Positions 1-13,089 of a stretch of 64,000 nt of DNA are shown here, one piece after another. A model generated the notes under the pieces. The model saw nothing but the letters and a program-made list of their open reading frames with translations. It was not told the DNA's origin and did not search any database. The position numbers and the translations under genes were made by a program. Source of the DNA: Aristolochia californica (Eukaryota > Streptophyta > Magnoliopsida > Piperales > Aristolochiaceae); assembly GCA_029961685.1 (NCBI GenBank), contig JARWKL010000012.1, positions 22,119,227 to 22,183,226 on the forward strand, read 5' to 3'. How positions within the stretch are numbered: the first letter of the stretch is position 1; each line of letters starts with the position of its first letter.

Positions 1-830
1 GGGATATTAGTATTCTTTTGGTCGATCAATGGATGAATACCCACCCCATCAGGGAAGCAGACGGAGATTCGAGATTGAAAATAAGTTCATGGGGCACTCG
101 CATAAAAAGGTCAGGCTGGCAGCTCTCGACAACGGGGTGGGAATGAAATGCTGGAAGATGGTAATTATTGGTGGATTGAGAGAAGAGCAGATGTGTGGGC
201 TAGTTCCATCTTGATGCTCCTGCCTTCCCTGCCTATAAGGTAAGTCCTCCCTTGCATCATACAATAGAGGTTGGCACCAGACAGAATTGATAGGTAGGCC
301 GATATTGAGATATGCTCAACCCCGGCAGGCTTCCCAAGCCCACCTCATTATGGATGGACTCGGGTCATTCTTTCTTTCCCGACCCAACCTATCAATTCAA
401 CCTCCCATACCTGCCTTCATTTCTCCCCCTCGCTCGACGGGCTCGACCACGCGGGGTTCCACTGGAATTGCAAGTCTATTCTATGATTTCAGATGAGAGT
501 CATTGTCTTTTTTCTTGTGTGAGTACCCTATTAGGTTGCCCATTAGTAAGCGAACCGAAGGGCAAGAAGACATCTCTAACCTACCTCTTATCCGCTCCCT
601 ACGCTTGCGAACTCTTCCATTCACTTTGGATGCGAAGTTTAGGAGACAAAAGGAAGAGGTATGTGTAGCGCGATTTAGTCCTTTGGGCCTTGAATGCAAG
701 TCTATCCGGACCAAATTCTTAGCCAATCAAATAAACCTTCCCTGTAAGACACATTTGCTAGGGATTTTCAAATTGAGAAAGCAACTGAGCCAACCCATGA
801 TTCAAGTAATAAAACTGATGCATCAATGCT
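1..830. other. Organelle-like (possible mitochondrial-derived) segment
   Basis: The first ~830 bases are visibly richer in G+C than the AT-rich DNA that follows, and both strands carry overlapping open frames up to 118 codons (312-668 +, 503-832 +) with no recognisable domain. The texture, with phrases such as CTCGACGGGCTCGACCACG near 434-452, resembles plant mitochondrial intergenic DNA, so a nuclear copy of mitochondrial DNA (NUMT) is a fair guess. This rests on composition and style only; I recognise no mitochondrial gene in it. It ends abruptly at about 830, where copia-like sequence takes over. It could also be unclassified repeat DNA. Confidence 0.3.
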
Positions 831-879
831 AAGTACTGCTTCCTCAATCTACTAGAAGTTGTAGAGGAAATCAAAGAGA

Positions 880-3560
880 TCATGGTCAAAAGCAAGGATG
901 ATCCTCATGGGAGAGGCCAAGGAAATAGGCAATGTGTTCATTATGGCCAAAATAACCATTACTCAAATCAATGTTGGGAAAATTTCAGGAAACCTGTTTG
1001 GGCTAATTAGGTTATACAAGAAGGTGGTGATTCCTCTGCAGCTGGTGCTGAACCAAAAATAGTGACAAAGATGAATATCGTAAGTTACAACAACAAGTTG
1101 CACAAATATCCACCTCAACCTACTAGAGTGCAATCAGCATTTTCTTCTCAACTAGTGCCACTCTAGCCCATCCACATACTCTTAACTTTTTAGTTTCTCC
1201 ATCTGAAAAAATTGGTTATCTATTCCGGTGCCTCAGCTCATACAACAACTAATAATCATCTTCACACCACTTTAACATAAGGTTGTATCCTATCCTTCTA
1301 TAATATTAGTTGATGCACGGTGAAAGGGACAATTCCTTCTATTCTTAAAAAACCAAAATTTTCTTTAATTTTACAATTTGTCAATCAATTACTGAAGCCC
1401 CCAACGAATCTGTAACTTTTTGTCCATCTATGTGTCTTCCACAAACTCTGGACGAAGAAAAAACTTGGAAGGCATAAGCACGGTGTATAATATCTTGATG
1501 GTGTAACCATTCAAAAAGTTTGACAGTGTTGCAGTCATTTGTGCCTCCTTAACAATGGCATCCTTGGCATGGTCATCTGTCAGCATAAAAATTTGGCAAC
1601 CTATTTCCAATATAGTCATGTATCATCCTTTGAACAATAAGCCTATGAGTTGGGTAAATTGTTTTGAGACCTAGAGTCAATTATAGAACTCTCTTTGGTT
1701 AAGTCCATGTAGATATTTAGGGTCAGTATCAAGTTCAAAGTTAGTTTGGGTTTCAGAATTCGGTACATTTATTGATGATTATAATCTTATCACTTTTGAT
1801 TTACTGGTTGAAAGATAGATCTAAGGTATTAACTGTACAAAAAAAATTACAATGAAATAAAGTTCAATTTGGTTTAATATTTACGTGCTTTAATCTGATA
1901 ATGTACTTAAGGATTTCGGTAAAAAATTGAAAGTTTCTGTTCATCTCAGGGCAGAAAGGAAGAATCGACTTTACTAGATGTTACCAAAACACTCCTATTT
2001 CAGATGAAAGTTCAGAAAAGGTTTTGAGGAGATGCTAGTTTTGTTGCTTGTTATCCAACCAGTTGTATGCCATCCTCCATGTTACAGGTAAAGATCCCAT
2101 TCAAGTATTGAAACCAGATTTACTTCTATTTTACCTTCCCTCCTTGGCTGAAAGCATTTTGTTCATACAATCTTGGTTTTTCTGCAGATAAATTATCACT
2201 TCAGTCCATTAAGAGTGTTTTTCTTACATATTCTCTTCAGCTAGTGTCAAGGAAGAAGACAAATACATAAAAACCATTTTAAGTGTTCGAGATACAGAAA
2301 AGAAATCTGCAAGAAGATCCTCCAGTTGGCCCCCCAACAGAGTCATTGACTTCCGATGAAGATCCTACCATTAATGCTATGCACTCAGGGAAGGGATAAG
2401 GTCATCCACCAAGTATGAGATCACTAAATTTATTTCCTTTGATCATCTATGACCTTTGTATTGTTCTTGTATGTCTTCTTTCATCCAATGCTTCCATTCC
2501 CAAGTTAATGTTAGGATGCATTAGTGAACAGAGGTAGAAATGTTCAATAGATGAAGAAATGCAAGCTTTGCAATCCATGAAAACTTGGGTGGCATGTGAT
2601 CCTCTAAGAGTGTTGGAGAGGTGGGTTGCAGATAGATTTTTTTGAATAGTATTTATAATGGGAATTCACCATTAGGTATCATCTAAACGGTTCCATTGAA
2701 CAGCTCTATTCCAGTTAGTTGTGAAATGGGTACAACCCAACCTATGATGTTGATTACTTTAAGACTTCTCCTATTTCCATATTTAGTTCAAACCATTTTT
2801 TGCCGCTTGAAAAGAAGTTCAATCCATAACTAATGGTTTGCAAGTTGAAAAAGACGAGTTATGGTTTGAAACAAAGTCATAAGGTATGATTTGGCAAGTT
2901 CAATTAGGCTGTAATGAACTTTGGTTACAACAAAAGTACCCCAAATCATTAAGTATTAGTACTCAAAAGGAGCACCGGCACTGCACTGCAATATTAATTG
3001 TAGATGACACTGTAATTTCAGGTAGTGATTCTCAAGAGAATGAGGGCCATCAAAGTATATTTGAAGAGGCATTTTCAAACTAGAGACTTGAGACAATTGA
3101 AATACTTCCAAGGCATGGACTTTGTGAGGACCTAATTGGACATTGTTTTGTTACATTGGAAATATTATTTTGTTATCTAGTATTAGATTAATTGACCCAA
3201 AACCAAGAAATACTCCAATGACTGAAAGATAGGACCCAATAGACTTTTTGGTAAACTGATATATATCACAGGGACTCAATATGATATATCCTTATGTGGT
3301 AGGTTTGGTAAGTCATTTACAGAGACTCCAAGATGAAGTCATTTTGAAACAATGCAAAGAATCTTGGGATATCTTAAGCGAACTCTTAGGAAAGATGTAG
3401 TATAAAAACCAGATGATAATATTGATATAGTTAGATTTTCTAATGTAGAATATGCAAGGTTGAAAGTCGACAGGAGGTCAACAAGTGATTTTGTACACCT
3501 GTGAGTACAAAACCTTGTTACATGGAAAAAGAGTGTCCATCTATGAACTTTACAAGAAGT
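880..3560 (+). mobile_element. Degenerate Ty1/copia retrotransposon
   Basis: Remnants of a copia polyprotein lie in the expected order on the plus strand, broken by many stops and frameshifts. A gag zinc knuckle is at ~925-990 (CVHYGQNNHYSNQCW, the Cx2Cx4Hx4C type with one Cys lost). A protease-like stretch with YSGASAH is near 1215-1245. Reverse-transcriptase pieces follow: YNPTYDVDYFKTS near 2725-2770, and the frame at 2886-3083 with ILIVDDTVISG, a form of the YVDD block. An RNase H-like region lies at ~3340-3550, with a degraded STGG motif and LHGKRVS. No LTRs were identified, so the ends are approximate. Long decayed and non-functional. It lies just beyond the apparent 3' end of the TSO1-like gene. 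Confidence 0.7.
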
Positions 3561-4101
3561 AATTGTAATAAAAAGAGTGATGAGTTCACTTTGTCCTATT
3601 TATTATCTTCTCTTTCTCATTGATGCAAACCACTGGTGCGCTGTTCTTCCTCTTCTTTGCTCTATTTCACATCTCAACTCAACCCAAAAATAAAAAATAA
3701 AAAAAAGAAGAAGAAGAAAACAAACCGACCACCAAAAGTAGCTTTCAATGTTGGAATCTATCTTGTGAAAACTCTTACATATCCTTTTCTTCTCTTAATA
3801 AAATTTCTCACAGTTTTCAGAAAATAATGCTAGAATTTCATTCTAAGAAAATAGATTTCTCCAAATTTTCAATTATGATTTTCCATGGTGACCATATGTC
3901 AGGGTTTGAAGCACCAAGATCACTCAATCATTCTGGAAAAGGTGAATCTACCCAAACAAGTAGGCAGTATTACGATGTTGTGCTTTTGCTGATGCTGGAC
4001 TTTAACCTGGACTATCATCAATCATGAGAAGTTCACATGTTTTCTTGAAATAAGAAGTTCACATGTTAATAGTTAACGATCAAAAATGATAGTGCTCTTA
4101 C
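3561..4101. other. Gap between copia remnant and TSO1-like gene
   Basis: AT-rich DNA with an A-rich tract near 3687-3720. The missing C-terminal exon(s) and 3' UTR of the TSO1-like gene should lie here on the minus strand, but I could not find a convincing exon. The open frame at 3827-4027 on the plus strand resembles no known protein. Confidence 0.4.
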
Positions 4102-7100
4102 CTTCTTTCTTCCCAAAAACATTTTTACATCCCTCGCATCTACATCCTTCGGAACATCCAACTCCGGCCTTATATAAAAGGAAGAGACATTGAGCTCGCT
4201 TCGGGATTCAATGGAACAAACAAAGAAAAATAATGGAATTGCAGCGTAGAAGTAAAATCCTCAAACCTGATAGCATTCACAATATTTCTTCAGACATAGA
4301 GACTTCTTACAATTGCATCCCCTTTTATGTCTAGCGGAGGCTGGTGTTGTCCAGTTACCATCTTCCTATTGACATGAAAAAATCTTTTAAATTATATTCC
4401 AAATGTCAGACAAGGAACTTGAAAGTTTGGGCCAGGTTGAGTCCCTCACCCCACTGTTTTGTGGAGATTCAGTGATCTGTTGCACAACCTTTGGGGCAAA
4501 TGCAAGTGGGTTACGTGACTCTATCTGATGGCGGGTTGCAAGAACTGTATCTTCATATTCAGGCTTATTAAAACACTCTTGGCAAGTGCAGGGTTCAGCA
4601 CAATAAACACCTGCTGCAAAACATTCACAGTACCTGTATAACCAACAAAGAAAGACATATTGTATCACCTGAAAATGTACACAAAAGCTAAAACACCCTA
4701 TGTAGACATTTCAGAAACACAAGGAAGACTTACAGTTTCAGGCACTTTGATTTCTTGCAGTTGCAGCGTTTGCAGACTTCATTCTCAACATTAGGAGTTG
4801 CCCTCTTCCTGAATACCAGCCCTCAGTTCAAATGTCAAGAAAAGCAGAAAGAAAAGAAAAAACGAAGAAGGAGCAAACTCTAAAAGAAAACATGCCTTTT
4901 CTTTCTCGGACTTGTTTGGTTGAGTTCCTCAAACTTCCCAGCATCATGGCCAGCAAAAATTTGCTTCTCATGTGGCACCAAAGTTTGTCCACCAAGGGTG
5001 AGGTGCTGGGAATGGTTCAACGATTTTAGATCATGCGGAAAAGTCTCAATATTGGTAGATGAATTCCTCAATACCAAGGTCTGACCTCTCTGATGATCCA
5101 ATTCACTGTTTCCGAGAGCAGAAAAAGACATTGGTGAGTCTGTATTCACATTCCCTTTAGCCGAAAAGTTCACAATTGAACTTGATGGAACTAGCAAAGC
5201 CTCTGAACTGCCTGGCAAGTGACAGCTCTGGCCAGGAATCGGCTCCTCCCCTTGCACATTTGACCAAATTTCAATAGTTTTTCCAATGTTGTTCAAGTGT
5301 AAACCGATGCCGAATGAAATGGGAGCAGTAACAGGTGAATTTCCACTGTTTTGAACACTGTTATCTACTTTACTTGTGTATATTTCAGGTGTTTCCCCTA
5401 AACAAAATTGCAACCTTGATGATGCATGAGAGAGTTTAACTACTTGCTTGTCACTGGCGAATGAGTTTGATTCTGCTTGGCATGACATGTTTAAAGTCTC
5501 TGTGTGCATAGGACTGGCAGGTGAACCAACAGGTGGCATACTCGAATCCCAGAATTTACTGTTGCTTCCAGTACATTTCTTTTGGACCTCAGCAGCCTCA
5601 AATTGAAGACAACGTCTTCGTGTTCCACGTTGAAGTTGACTAGCCTCCTACGGATGAATGTCATAATTATTCATTTCCTAACAAATCTAAAACAGCATTT
5701 CAAAAAAAAAAAAAACAAATCTAAAACAGAATATAAAAAGAGTGGCAGAAAAATATCCAACTCAAAAGATCAAACTTAGAGTTGAAAAGCTTACTCCAAG
5801 TTTTTATATTCGGTTTGCACAACTGAGGGAATTAGGTCCAAGTCCATCCCAAAATGACTAGCTGCAATTAGGAGGTATTTTCCAACTGATATTAACAGAA
5901 TTTTTGGTTAACTCTTTAAGCTATGTGGGATTATTCTCCATAGCTACCCTTTACATCCAAACCTAAACAAGGTACAGGGTACAAACCAAACAAAGCACAA
6001 ATAATGCCAACAGGACAGATACCATAAAAAAGTTAGGTCCAGATTTTTCTAGCATTTTCTTACCTAGGTTCTTCAAAACTTGGGCATAGTTGCCTGAATC
6101 AGATCAGGTCACATCAAGTCTAGAGTTGGACTCGAGATGAGACAAGGGGGACTCACCCAAAAATAGAAGGGGCAAGTCCAATCCCCCAACCTAACCTGCC
6201 TCGTTGAAATACCAAGTCAACTCGGCGAGTCACGGGTAGACTTGTAGGTTCGAAAACCATGGGTCCATGGATTTTTCTACATCTAACATATGTGGGATTA
6301 CTCCCACTAAAAACAACCAATGCAGGATCTTTCTCATTTTGTCCCTCACAATTAGGCCATCATTGTGGCTTCACACCATGGTACTAAAGGCTGGCCTGAC
6401 TCAAGTCGACTAGCCTGACTCAACCCAAATAGATAGCAAAACTGAGTATTTCTCACAAAACAAATGGAATAAGTTCCAATTAAAGCCATCAAGTTTTAAA
6501 ATTTTATTAAGAAAACTTGGTTGATCAAAGTAGAAAGGAAAAAATCGGCTGAGTCATACTATTACTTTGTTCGGAAGCTGAGTTTCTTTTCTTTTTGTTC
6601 CACAATTTTGAAGTTGAGTCACTCTAAATATATAAAAAGTGTGTTCTGATAAGTGTATGACACTATGGTCGCTACATCTAATAATCGTGTATGACACAAT
6701 GGTCGCTACATATTTCATTTACACTGCCTCAACTCTTACCATTTTAGTTTTTTTCCTCAAGTTCATAGGATCTTAAAGAAACATCACCAATCCTTATCTT
6801 CCATACCTACTTGTGCTATGCAAATATGTATTTTAGTCTTATTCTAGAATTTTCACCTCTTAAAACATTTAGTCCCATACATTTTACCTAGAGAATTGAA
6901 TATATATTTGAAATTAGATTGGTTTTTTTACTTTTGGATAAATTCAAAGTGGATTTTGGACAGAGGTGCCAAACAATATTTAAATGATGTGGATGACCAA
7001 GTAAAAGGAAAAAAAATTGTTTGCAGTTTAATAATATAGCTTATTCATTCAGATTCTATTTTTTTACTAGATAGTGTCATAGTTACTTTTTAATTTACTT

Positions 7101-10100
7101 AATCATATTTTATGAAAATTGCCTATGCTTATGATGCTTTTTGTGTTTTTTAAAAAAGATAATATATGTTCTTCATTCTTTTGATAATTACATACTTGGA
7201 TTTGAGTTTCTACCTCATATTTTGATTTCATGGTGAAAGTTAATCTCTCTATATGATGAAAAATTAGCACAAAGATGCCATGCACTGTTAAAGGGATAGA
7301 AAAAAAGCGAAATATAGAAAGAAATGCAAAATATAAAAAGTAAGATTAACTATAGAAAGAAAAGGCGAAATATAGAAATAAAAGCTGAAATATAGAAAGA
7401 AAAAAGAAATATAGAAAGAACGATGATATATAGAACGGAGGCGAAATACAATAAGAAAGTCAAAATATAGAAAGAAAGGTGAAATATAGAAAGAAAAGGC
7501 AAAATATTGAAAGAAAGACAAAATATAGAAAGAAAGAAAAAAATAAAAAGAAATACGAAATATAGAAAGAAAGGTGAAAAATAGTGAGAAAGGCAAAATA
7601 TAAATGAATCATTGCATTATTATTGATCTAAAATAGGGTAATTTTCAATTACAACCCTCTAAAATACCATATTTCTAACTACCTCTAACATGTCGTATTT
7701 CCAATATGCCCAAGTTCCAAATACACCCCCAAACCCTAATTAAAACTGTTAAGAAAGGGGTATTATCATCTGTAATTGATTAATCCTCAAGTAGTTTTCA
7801 GAAGGAAGGGGCATGTGACCTCCTTGCACACTTTCAACGTTGGCTCAAAATAATACGAGGGGCAAAACGTTGGCTCAAAGAATAGTGCATGCAAGGCCAA
7901 TAATTTCAAACCTAGACCATTGGCTGGTTGATCCATGTACAACTAGACCTTTCACCTGTCTAGGTTTGATTCATATAAAACCCAAGGGAGGGGCAAAACC
8001 AGCCCAACTAAGAAAGGCTCCTCCCTCCCTCTTCTTTTTCACCAGATTGGGAAGAAGCCTGCCCCACCAACACCAAATAGGGGTGAGCACTGGATCAGGT
8101 TTCACGAGGAACCCAACCCCAACCCGACACAAAAAAGTCAGGGAGCATCTAATAGATTTCATCAGGGTTTGTTACAAGCTAGATATGAGAGATTTGTGGT
8201 TTTGCTTCTATAATGGGTAAATATTTTTTTTAATGAAATAGGAACAATCCGAAGAATTGGGGTTCTCAATAGATTTTGAAAATCTGAGCTTGTTCTAGCC
8301 TCAATAGATTATTGTAGATATCAGAAACGGCTATTGAGTCACTATGGCACGATACTCCTTATTCGACAAAAAATAGACTGATACTGATCAGATGATGAAT
8401 CTACCTCCTGATAATTGGAGAGTCTATTTCAGGACAGAGGAAGAGGCAGAGGCTTTTTGCTTGGTGAGATAACCACTGGCTTGATGATCAAACAAACTCT
8501 AATCACCTTTGCATGCTAGGCAATGATGACTGGTTGCAACCAACATCTGAAGAACACAGTGTACCTCCAGCTTAAAGGTATGTGATCTCATTATAGATGG
8601 AGGTAGCTATCGCTGTCATTTTTTTCTATCTTTTGTGATTTTTTACGCAATTTTGAAAAGAGAGTTGAAAATTCTAAAGAAGATTCATTGGATGCCAATA
8701 ATTTTGATACATGGAGGGAGGGGACAGGGCGGAGATGGGATCATGTGAAAGGGAAATGGGCGGGGACAGGTTGGTTTTCCAGCCCGTCACAGTTTTTTTC
8801 AGGTCAGAGTTCGAGGTATGAATTCAGGGGTCGGCATCGGATCTTTAAAAACCTGACTAAAATTCAACTTATGCCAACCCTAGCACCAATTCTCCCCCTC
8901 CCTGTAATTCTGTTTTTATTGATAGGAGAATAGAGGTGCCCATTTTCCACGGAAAATGAGAAGGCAAACACATAATGAGGGAGGCTTGGAGACATCCACC
9001 TCTTCTCCTTCAATATATTTTTAATAAAAACGACATCATATTGATATCATTCTGAGTCAACCAGCAGTCAAACCCTGTTGACCCAGAATCAATTGGACCT
9101 ATCCACCTCTCTGGATGGTTTTTATAAAATTGACATAAACCCTAAAATATTCATATTCATAGATACATTGTATATACTTTATTTTGCTAGAAAGATAATA
9201 TACAGAAATTAGGCCAGGTCAGATGACAGGATAATGCAATCACATTTTATAACATGAGAGGGCAAATACACAGAGAGGCAGAGAGAGAGAGAGAGAGAAA
9301 GAGAGAGAGTAGCTCCACAAAGCATGCTTTATAAAATCATCAAAACAAGTAATATCTTGAGATAATCTTTTGTGGGAATATAACTAAGACAGAGATCCAT
9401 AATTATCAATAGCATTTTGTACCTCACAATCATGTGGCATTTGGTCTCTGGCTGTTCCTTTGGATACTGTTTCAACCGTCTCATTATTGACATAATCCAT
9501 ATGACAGATCTTATAAGACTCGGGCTGCATCTGGGAAGTGCCACACAAGTCGCCAGCTAAACCAGCTTCTCCAGCCAGTTCCCTATCCACTTCAGTTCCT
9601 TCATCTGATGACAAAACAGGTATTTCTTTATTGTCTTCAGGAACGTCATATTCCTGATGGATAACTGCTTGATCTACCATATGCTGTTGGTTATGTTCTT
9701 TACCCGTGGTACATTCAGTGGATGAGTCAACCACCACTGGACCACTTGTATCATTAGATGTCAAACCTGACCACTCTTCAGAAAGCCTTTCATTCACCAT
9801 TTGTTTCTCTCCGGATTCAGCTCCAATTTTTTTAACATTCACCACTACTTCTTCAATAACTTGACACTCCTTAGTTTGAGTTTCTCCTAGCAAGGTTAAG
9901 GTTGAATTACCCACAGTTGAATCTTTTGGCATATGCTCATGGACCACAGGTTTTTCAGTGATTTTATGAGGGTTACTACTGCCATTTTCTATAGCTTGAG
10001 GCAGATTATTAGCTTTGTTAGATGGAAAATAAGAAGAACCTGCAGAATCTACATACTCTTCTGAGGGATCAATAAGGTACTCATCAACACACCCTGAAGG

Positions 10101-12628
10101 ACTGCAAGACTGTGCTTCTGCAGAGCCCTTATTGTTATTTGTTTGGGACTGTGTCATTTGAGCTTCTAGTTGGGTCCCAGACGATGGAGGAATACATGGA
10201 ATTGCTTTCATTTTCTTTCTATCATTGTAATTTGATGAAAATCTTTTATCTGATGAGCATGGATCTTGAGACCTGAAATAAAATAAATAGTACTCAAGAA
10301 ACTTTGGCAATCTTGAGATTTTCAATGTCACGTCCTAAAAAAGAGAAGATACATATGAGTAACAAGTACCCTTTTAGATCTTTTGTTTCTCTTATTGTTT
10401 CCCTTGGTGACATAAAAACAGGGGGTGGAGATGTGAGATTGATCTCTGGAAACCGTTGTCCAACACGTAAAGCCGCTGTCTGATTTATAGGGGACAAAGT
10501 GGAAATATAACTGGTGAAGGGGGATTCCTGCAAGAGAAAGATGGAAATGACATAAACTATGTCCACACGAAAGGAATAAAAAAACCGAGGCAATGTCAAT
10601 AAGAACCTCAAACAATGTCAAATAAAAATCAGCTGGATAGGCAAATAATATTTATTAAAAGAGAATGAGGATTTTGTCCATCTGCTTCTGTCAATAGAGT
10701 AATCCATTTGGAAGGCAAGAAATGAAATCATCTTAAAGAACTGCATCTCCCGTCGACCAAAAGGTAAATAAGAATACAGAAATGGATGAGAGACGATGAT
10801 CCCAGTCTTCAACATATTACAATCTAATAGGGGTTCTCTTGTGCCCAAATAGGAAGTCCCTCCCCTCTCTAGAGCTGCCAAAACTTAACTAAAATGTTCT
10901 GAAGTTAGGAGTACCACTTCAGTGAGGGAAGCATGGATGTGCTTCGCTCAAACTCCTTGTGCACTTGCTGCCCTGAGGCATAATTTTACTGCCCAAAATG
11001 CTGGGCCGTTACCATAAGCACTCAAGGCCTTACAGTAGTAGCAACCATGGAAGCCCAAAGCCACTGCAGTGCTACTCTGAAAGTAGCATCATGCACTGCT
11101 CACTCTAATGACATCTAAAATAGTGTCAAATCCACAGTAATGCAGTGGCACATTGTTCCAGTGATACGGCCATATTTTGCCTCCCAAGCAATAAGGCTCC
11201 ATTGTATAGATTGGATGCTGAAGTATACTTTTTGGAAGTGGATCATGACAAATTTCAGTTCAGAGTAAACAAACTTTCTTATAAAAATAATATCCAGATT
11301 ATTAAGTTCATGTTAACTAAAAGCTTCCTTTAATGAAGCATAGATCCCAGATATGAACCTCCAGGACACAATTTCAACTCCTACATTATACTACAAGCAA
11401 CCCCCTCCTACCAAGAGGAACCCAAATACTCATGTCAGGTGAAATCAAACTTTTAGCTTCAGGTTAACCTAAGAGATTCAGGTCAAAAAACACCATCAGA
11501 CAACATATACCTCTCTTTAATTTCAATTCAATGACCATACAAGAGTTCCACCTTACTTGAAACACCAGAAGATTCTGATCCATAAGGTTAAGACCACAGA
11601 AGTTACATTACTCTTGACTATTTTCAGTTATGAAATTGGTAGATCAACAAAACTTGGCAAAAACTCCTTCTATTCTATTGCAGGCATATGCTGAAGAAAT
11701 GTTGGCCCTGCAGCTGCCCACACGACATAATCCCTCGTTAGAGAACAAACAGATCTACCACTTCCCAAGTAGGAAATGAAGGAGAACACTGGACAGCAGC
11801 CAATCTAAAGAAGAGTGGTTTCAGAAACTACACATACTTAAAAGGGTTTAGACTAAAACAACAGGAAGCATTCAAAGAACACACTTACCATTTACAGCTT
11901 GCTATGGGATTCCAATATTGAACAATGAACAAGCTCACCAACAAAAAAATAAAAAAAGAACTAAAGAAATAGAGCGCTGAACAAATTACAAGTTTCTTTT
12001 TCCCTGAGAAATGAGCAGATCCCTATACTTGACAAACCTTCATTATGGAGTTCAGCCAATTTTCAGGTTAAATAAATTTTTATTTTCATCGCTTACTGAC
12101 TCAAGGTAAAAGCAAAAAAAATGTATAGAAGATACAAAATAACAGACATCTCCAACTATATCTATTGATCTGTTAATCCTAGTCTTTGTCACGTCATCAA
12201 GAAGGATTCCAGAAAAGATCACCGGGAAATTCACTGTCTGAAATCTAAATAATCCCTCGCAATGCAGACATTCACCCAAAGTATGACACTTCAGCCTTAA
12301 AACAAACCCTAGAGAGACAAAAGAATCATCTACTAATACTACATTTAACTTACCTTTTGCCGCCAAACAGCGGCAGTAGCACCAACTACGAAACGTTTAA
12401 CCACACTACGAAAAGCTAAAAACGAAAAAGAGAGAACCAAAGACAAATGCGTACTAAGAGCAAGATCTACTCACTCACAGGAAGCATGAAACGAATAATT
12501 ACCCATCTGCAATAGGCAGTGCATAAATGTTTTAAAAGAAAAAACAATATTACGGCAACAACCAAAGCAAAGAATACCTGCAATGGAGGAGACTTGGCGC
12601 CGATCTCATTGGTTTTGGGAGAATCCAT
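4102..12628 (-). CDS. TSO1: TSO1-like CXC-domain (tesmin/CPP) transcription factor, 3' end not found
   Basis: Plant CPP/TCX proteins bind DNA through two cysteine-rich CXC domains and control cell division and floral meristems in the nucleus. Exons on the minus strand: 12578-12628, 10370-10527, 9423-10272, 4896-5647, 4734-4808, 4450-4633, 4267-4365 and 4102-4168. They give about 745 residues in one continuous frame with matching phases. Exon 1 starts [10 protein letters not shown]. Exon 2 carries the family block YISTLSPI and SPPPVFMSP (residues 18-69). Exon 3 has [14 protein letters not shown]. Exon 4 opens with [11 protein letters not shown] (~361-371). CXC1 spans ~616-655 ([19 protein letters not shown]), then the RNPLAFAPK linker, then CXC2 at ~707-741 ([26 protein letters not shown]). 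Intron 4 needs a GC donor. Exon 8 either splices on (GAAG/GTAAGA) or reads to a stop near 4077. The usual long C-terminal tail is missing, so the gene may be truncated by nearby repeats. Recognition of the family is firm; the exact orthologue is not. Confidence 0.88.
7288..7600. repeat. A-rich minisatellite, ~17-20 bp unit
   Basis: About 16 imperfect copies of a unit close to GAAATATAGAAAGAAAGGC run in tandem. On the minus strand it reads as a phenylalanine/serine/tyrosine-rich open frame of 102 codons (7288-7596), which is a by-product of the repeat. It sits in intron 3 of the TSO1-like gene, so on the sense strand of that gene it is a long T/C-rich tract. Confidence 0.85.
9270..9310. repeat. 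GA microsatellite
   Basis: A run of AG dinucleotides with one AAAG interruption, inside intron 3 of the TSO1-like gene and ~110 bp from its donor at 9422. Confidence 0.9.
10528..12577 (-). other. Intron 1 of the TSO1-like gene
   Basis: A 2.05-kb phase-0 intron between the short first coding exon (donor CAG/GTATTC) and exon 2 (acceptor TTGCAG/GAATCC). I see no repeats or other genes in it; the open frames at 10618-10881 and 12052-12366 on the minus strand have no family features. Confidence 0.55.
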
Positions 12629-13089
12629 GGTAGATAACCCTAGCGATAGTTTGACTAGGCCGAGACCGGCCGTTTCGCATTTTTATCTCGTGCTGGATAG
12701 ATTGGAACCGATCGGGAAAGGAAGTAGATTGACATTTTGCTAAAAGGGAGAAATGTAAGTGAGAGAGCCCGAGTGAGTGTGAACTCTTAAATCTTGTAGT
12801 TCCATTGGCATGATGGGCGGGAAGAAAGAAGACTACGTATCTTTTTAAACAGTTAAATATGACGTCAACAAATACGGGTAGGTTGTTATCGGCCATCGAC
12901 GAAGAAACTTGATAACGAATGAAGACCAAGGCGCGACGAGCGGTCTACCGTTGCCCCGCTTAAAACAACCATGGTAGGGTAGCCATTGGTCACTCGAGAG
13001 CTCGTGCAGGTAATCTAAATATGGTCTCTATAAATGTTGTAATTCGGTCATGTAGGTGCCTTACTTTTTAATATAGTCAAATTTTAAAT
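12629..13089. promoter_or_regulatory. Upstream region of the TSO1-like gene
   Basis: This is the 5' flank of the TSO1-like gene, whose ATG is at 12628-12626 on the minus strand. It should hold the 5' UTR and core promoter. I cannot point to a clear TATA box, and no conserved element is obvious beyond moderate GC content near 12640-12720. Confidence 0.35.

Larger units (their letters stand above)
5648..9422 (-). other. Large intron 3 of the TSO1-like gene
   Basis: A 3.8-kb AT-rich phase-0 intron (donor GAG/GTACAA, acceptor TAG/GAGGCT on the minus strand). It contains CTCGAGTC-type low-complexity repeat DNA near 6100-6430, the A-rich minisatellite at 7288-7600, further short degenerate repeats near 8080-8830 and a GA microsatellite at 9270-9310. 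No exon of this gene and no other gene was recognised in it. Confidence 0.6.

Noticed and set aside
7288..7600. CRISPR-like regular repeats
   Set aside because: Units are imperfect, ~17-20 bp and without spacers; a eukaryotic minisatellite in an intron.
7840..8220. 126-codon plus-strand frame
   Set aside because: No domain, lies in a large intron with degenerate repeat texture and an overlapping minus-strand frame.
10293..10338. Extra mini-exon of the TSO1-like gene (REDIENLK-type reading)
   Set aside because: Exon 2 joined directly to exon 3 already keeps phase; the extra piece has no family match.
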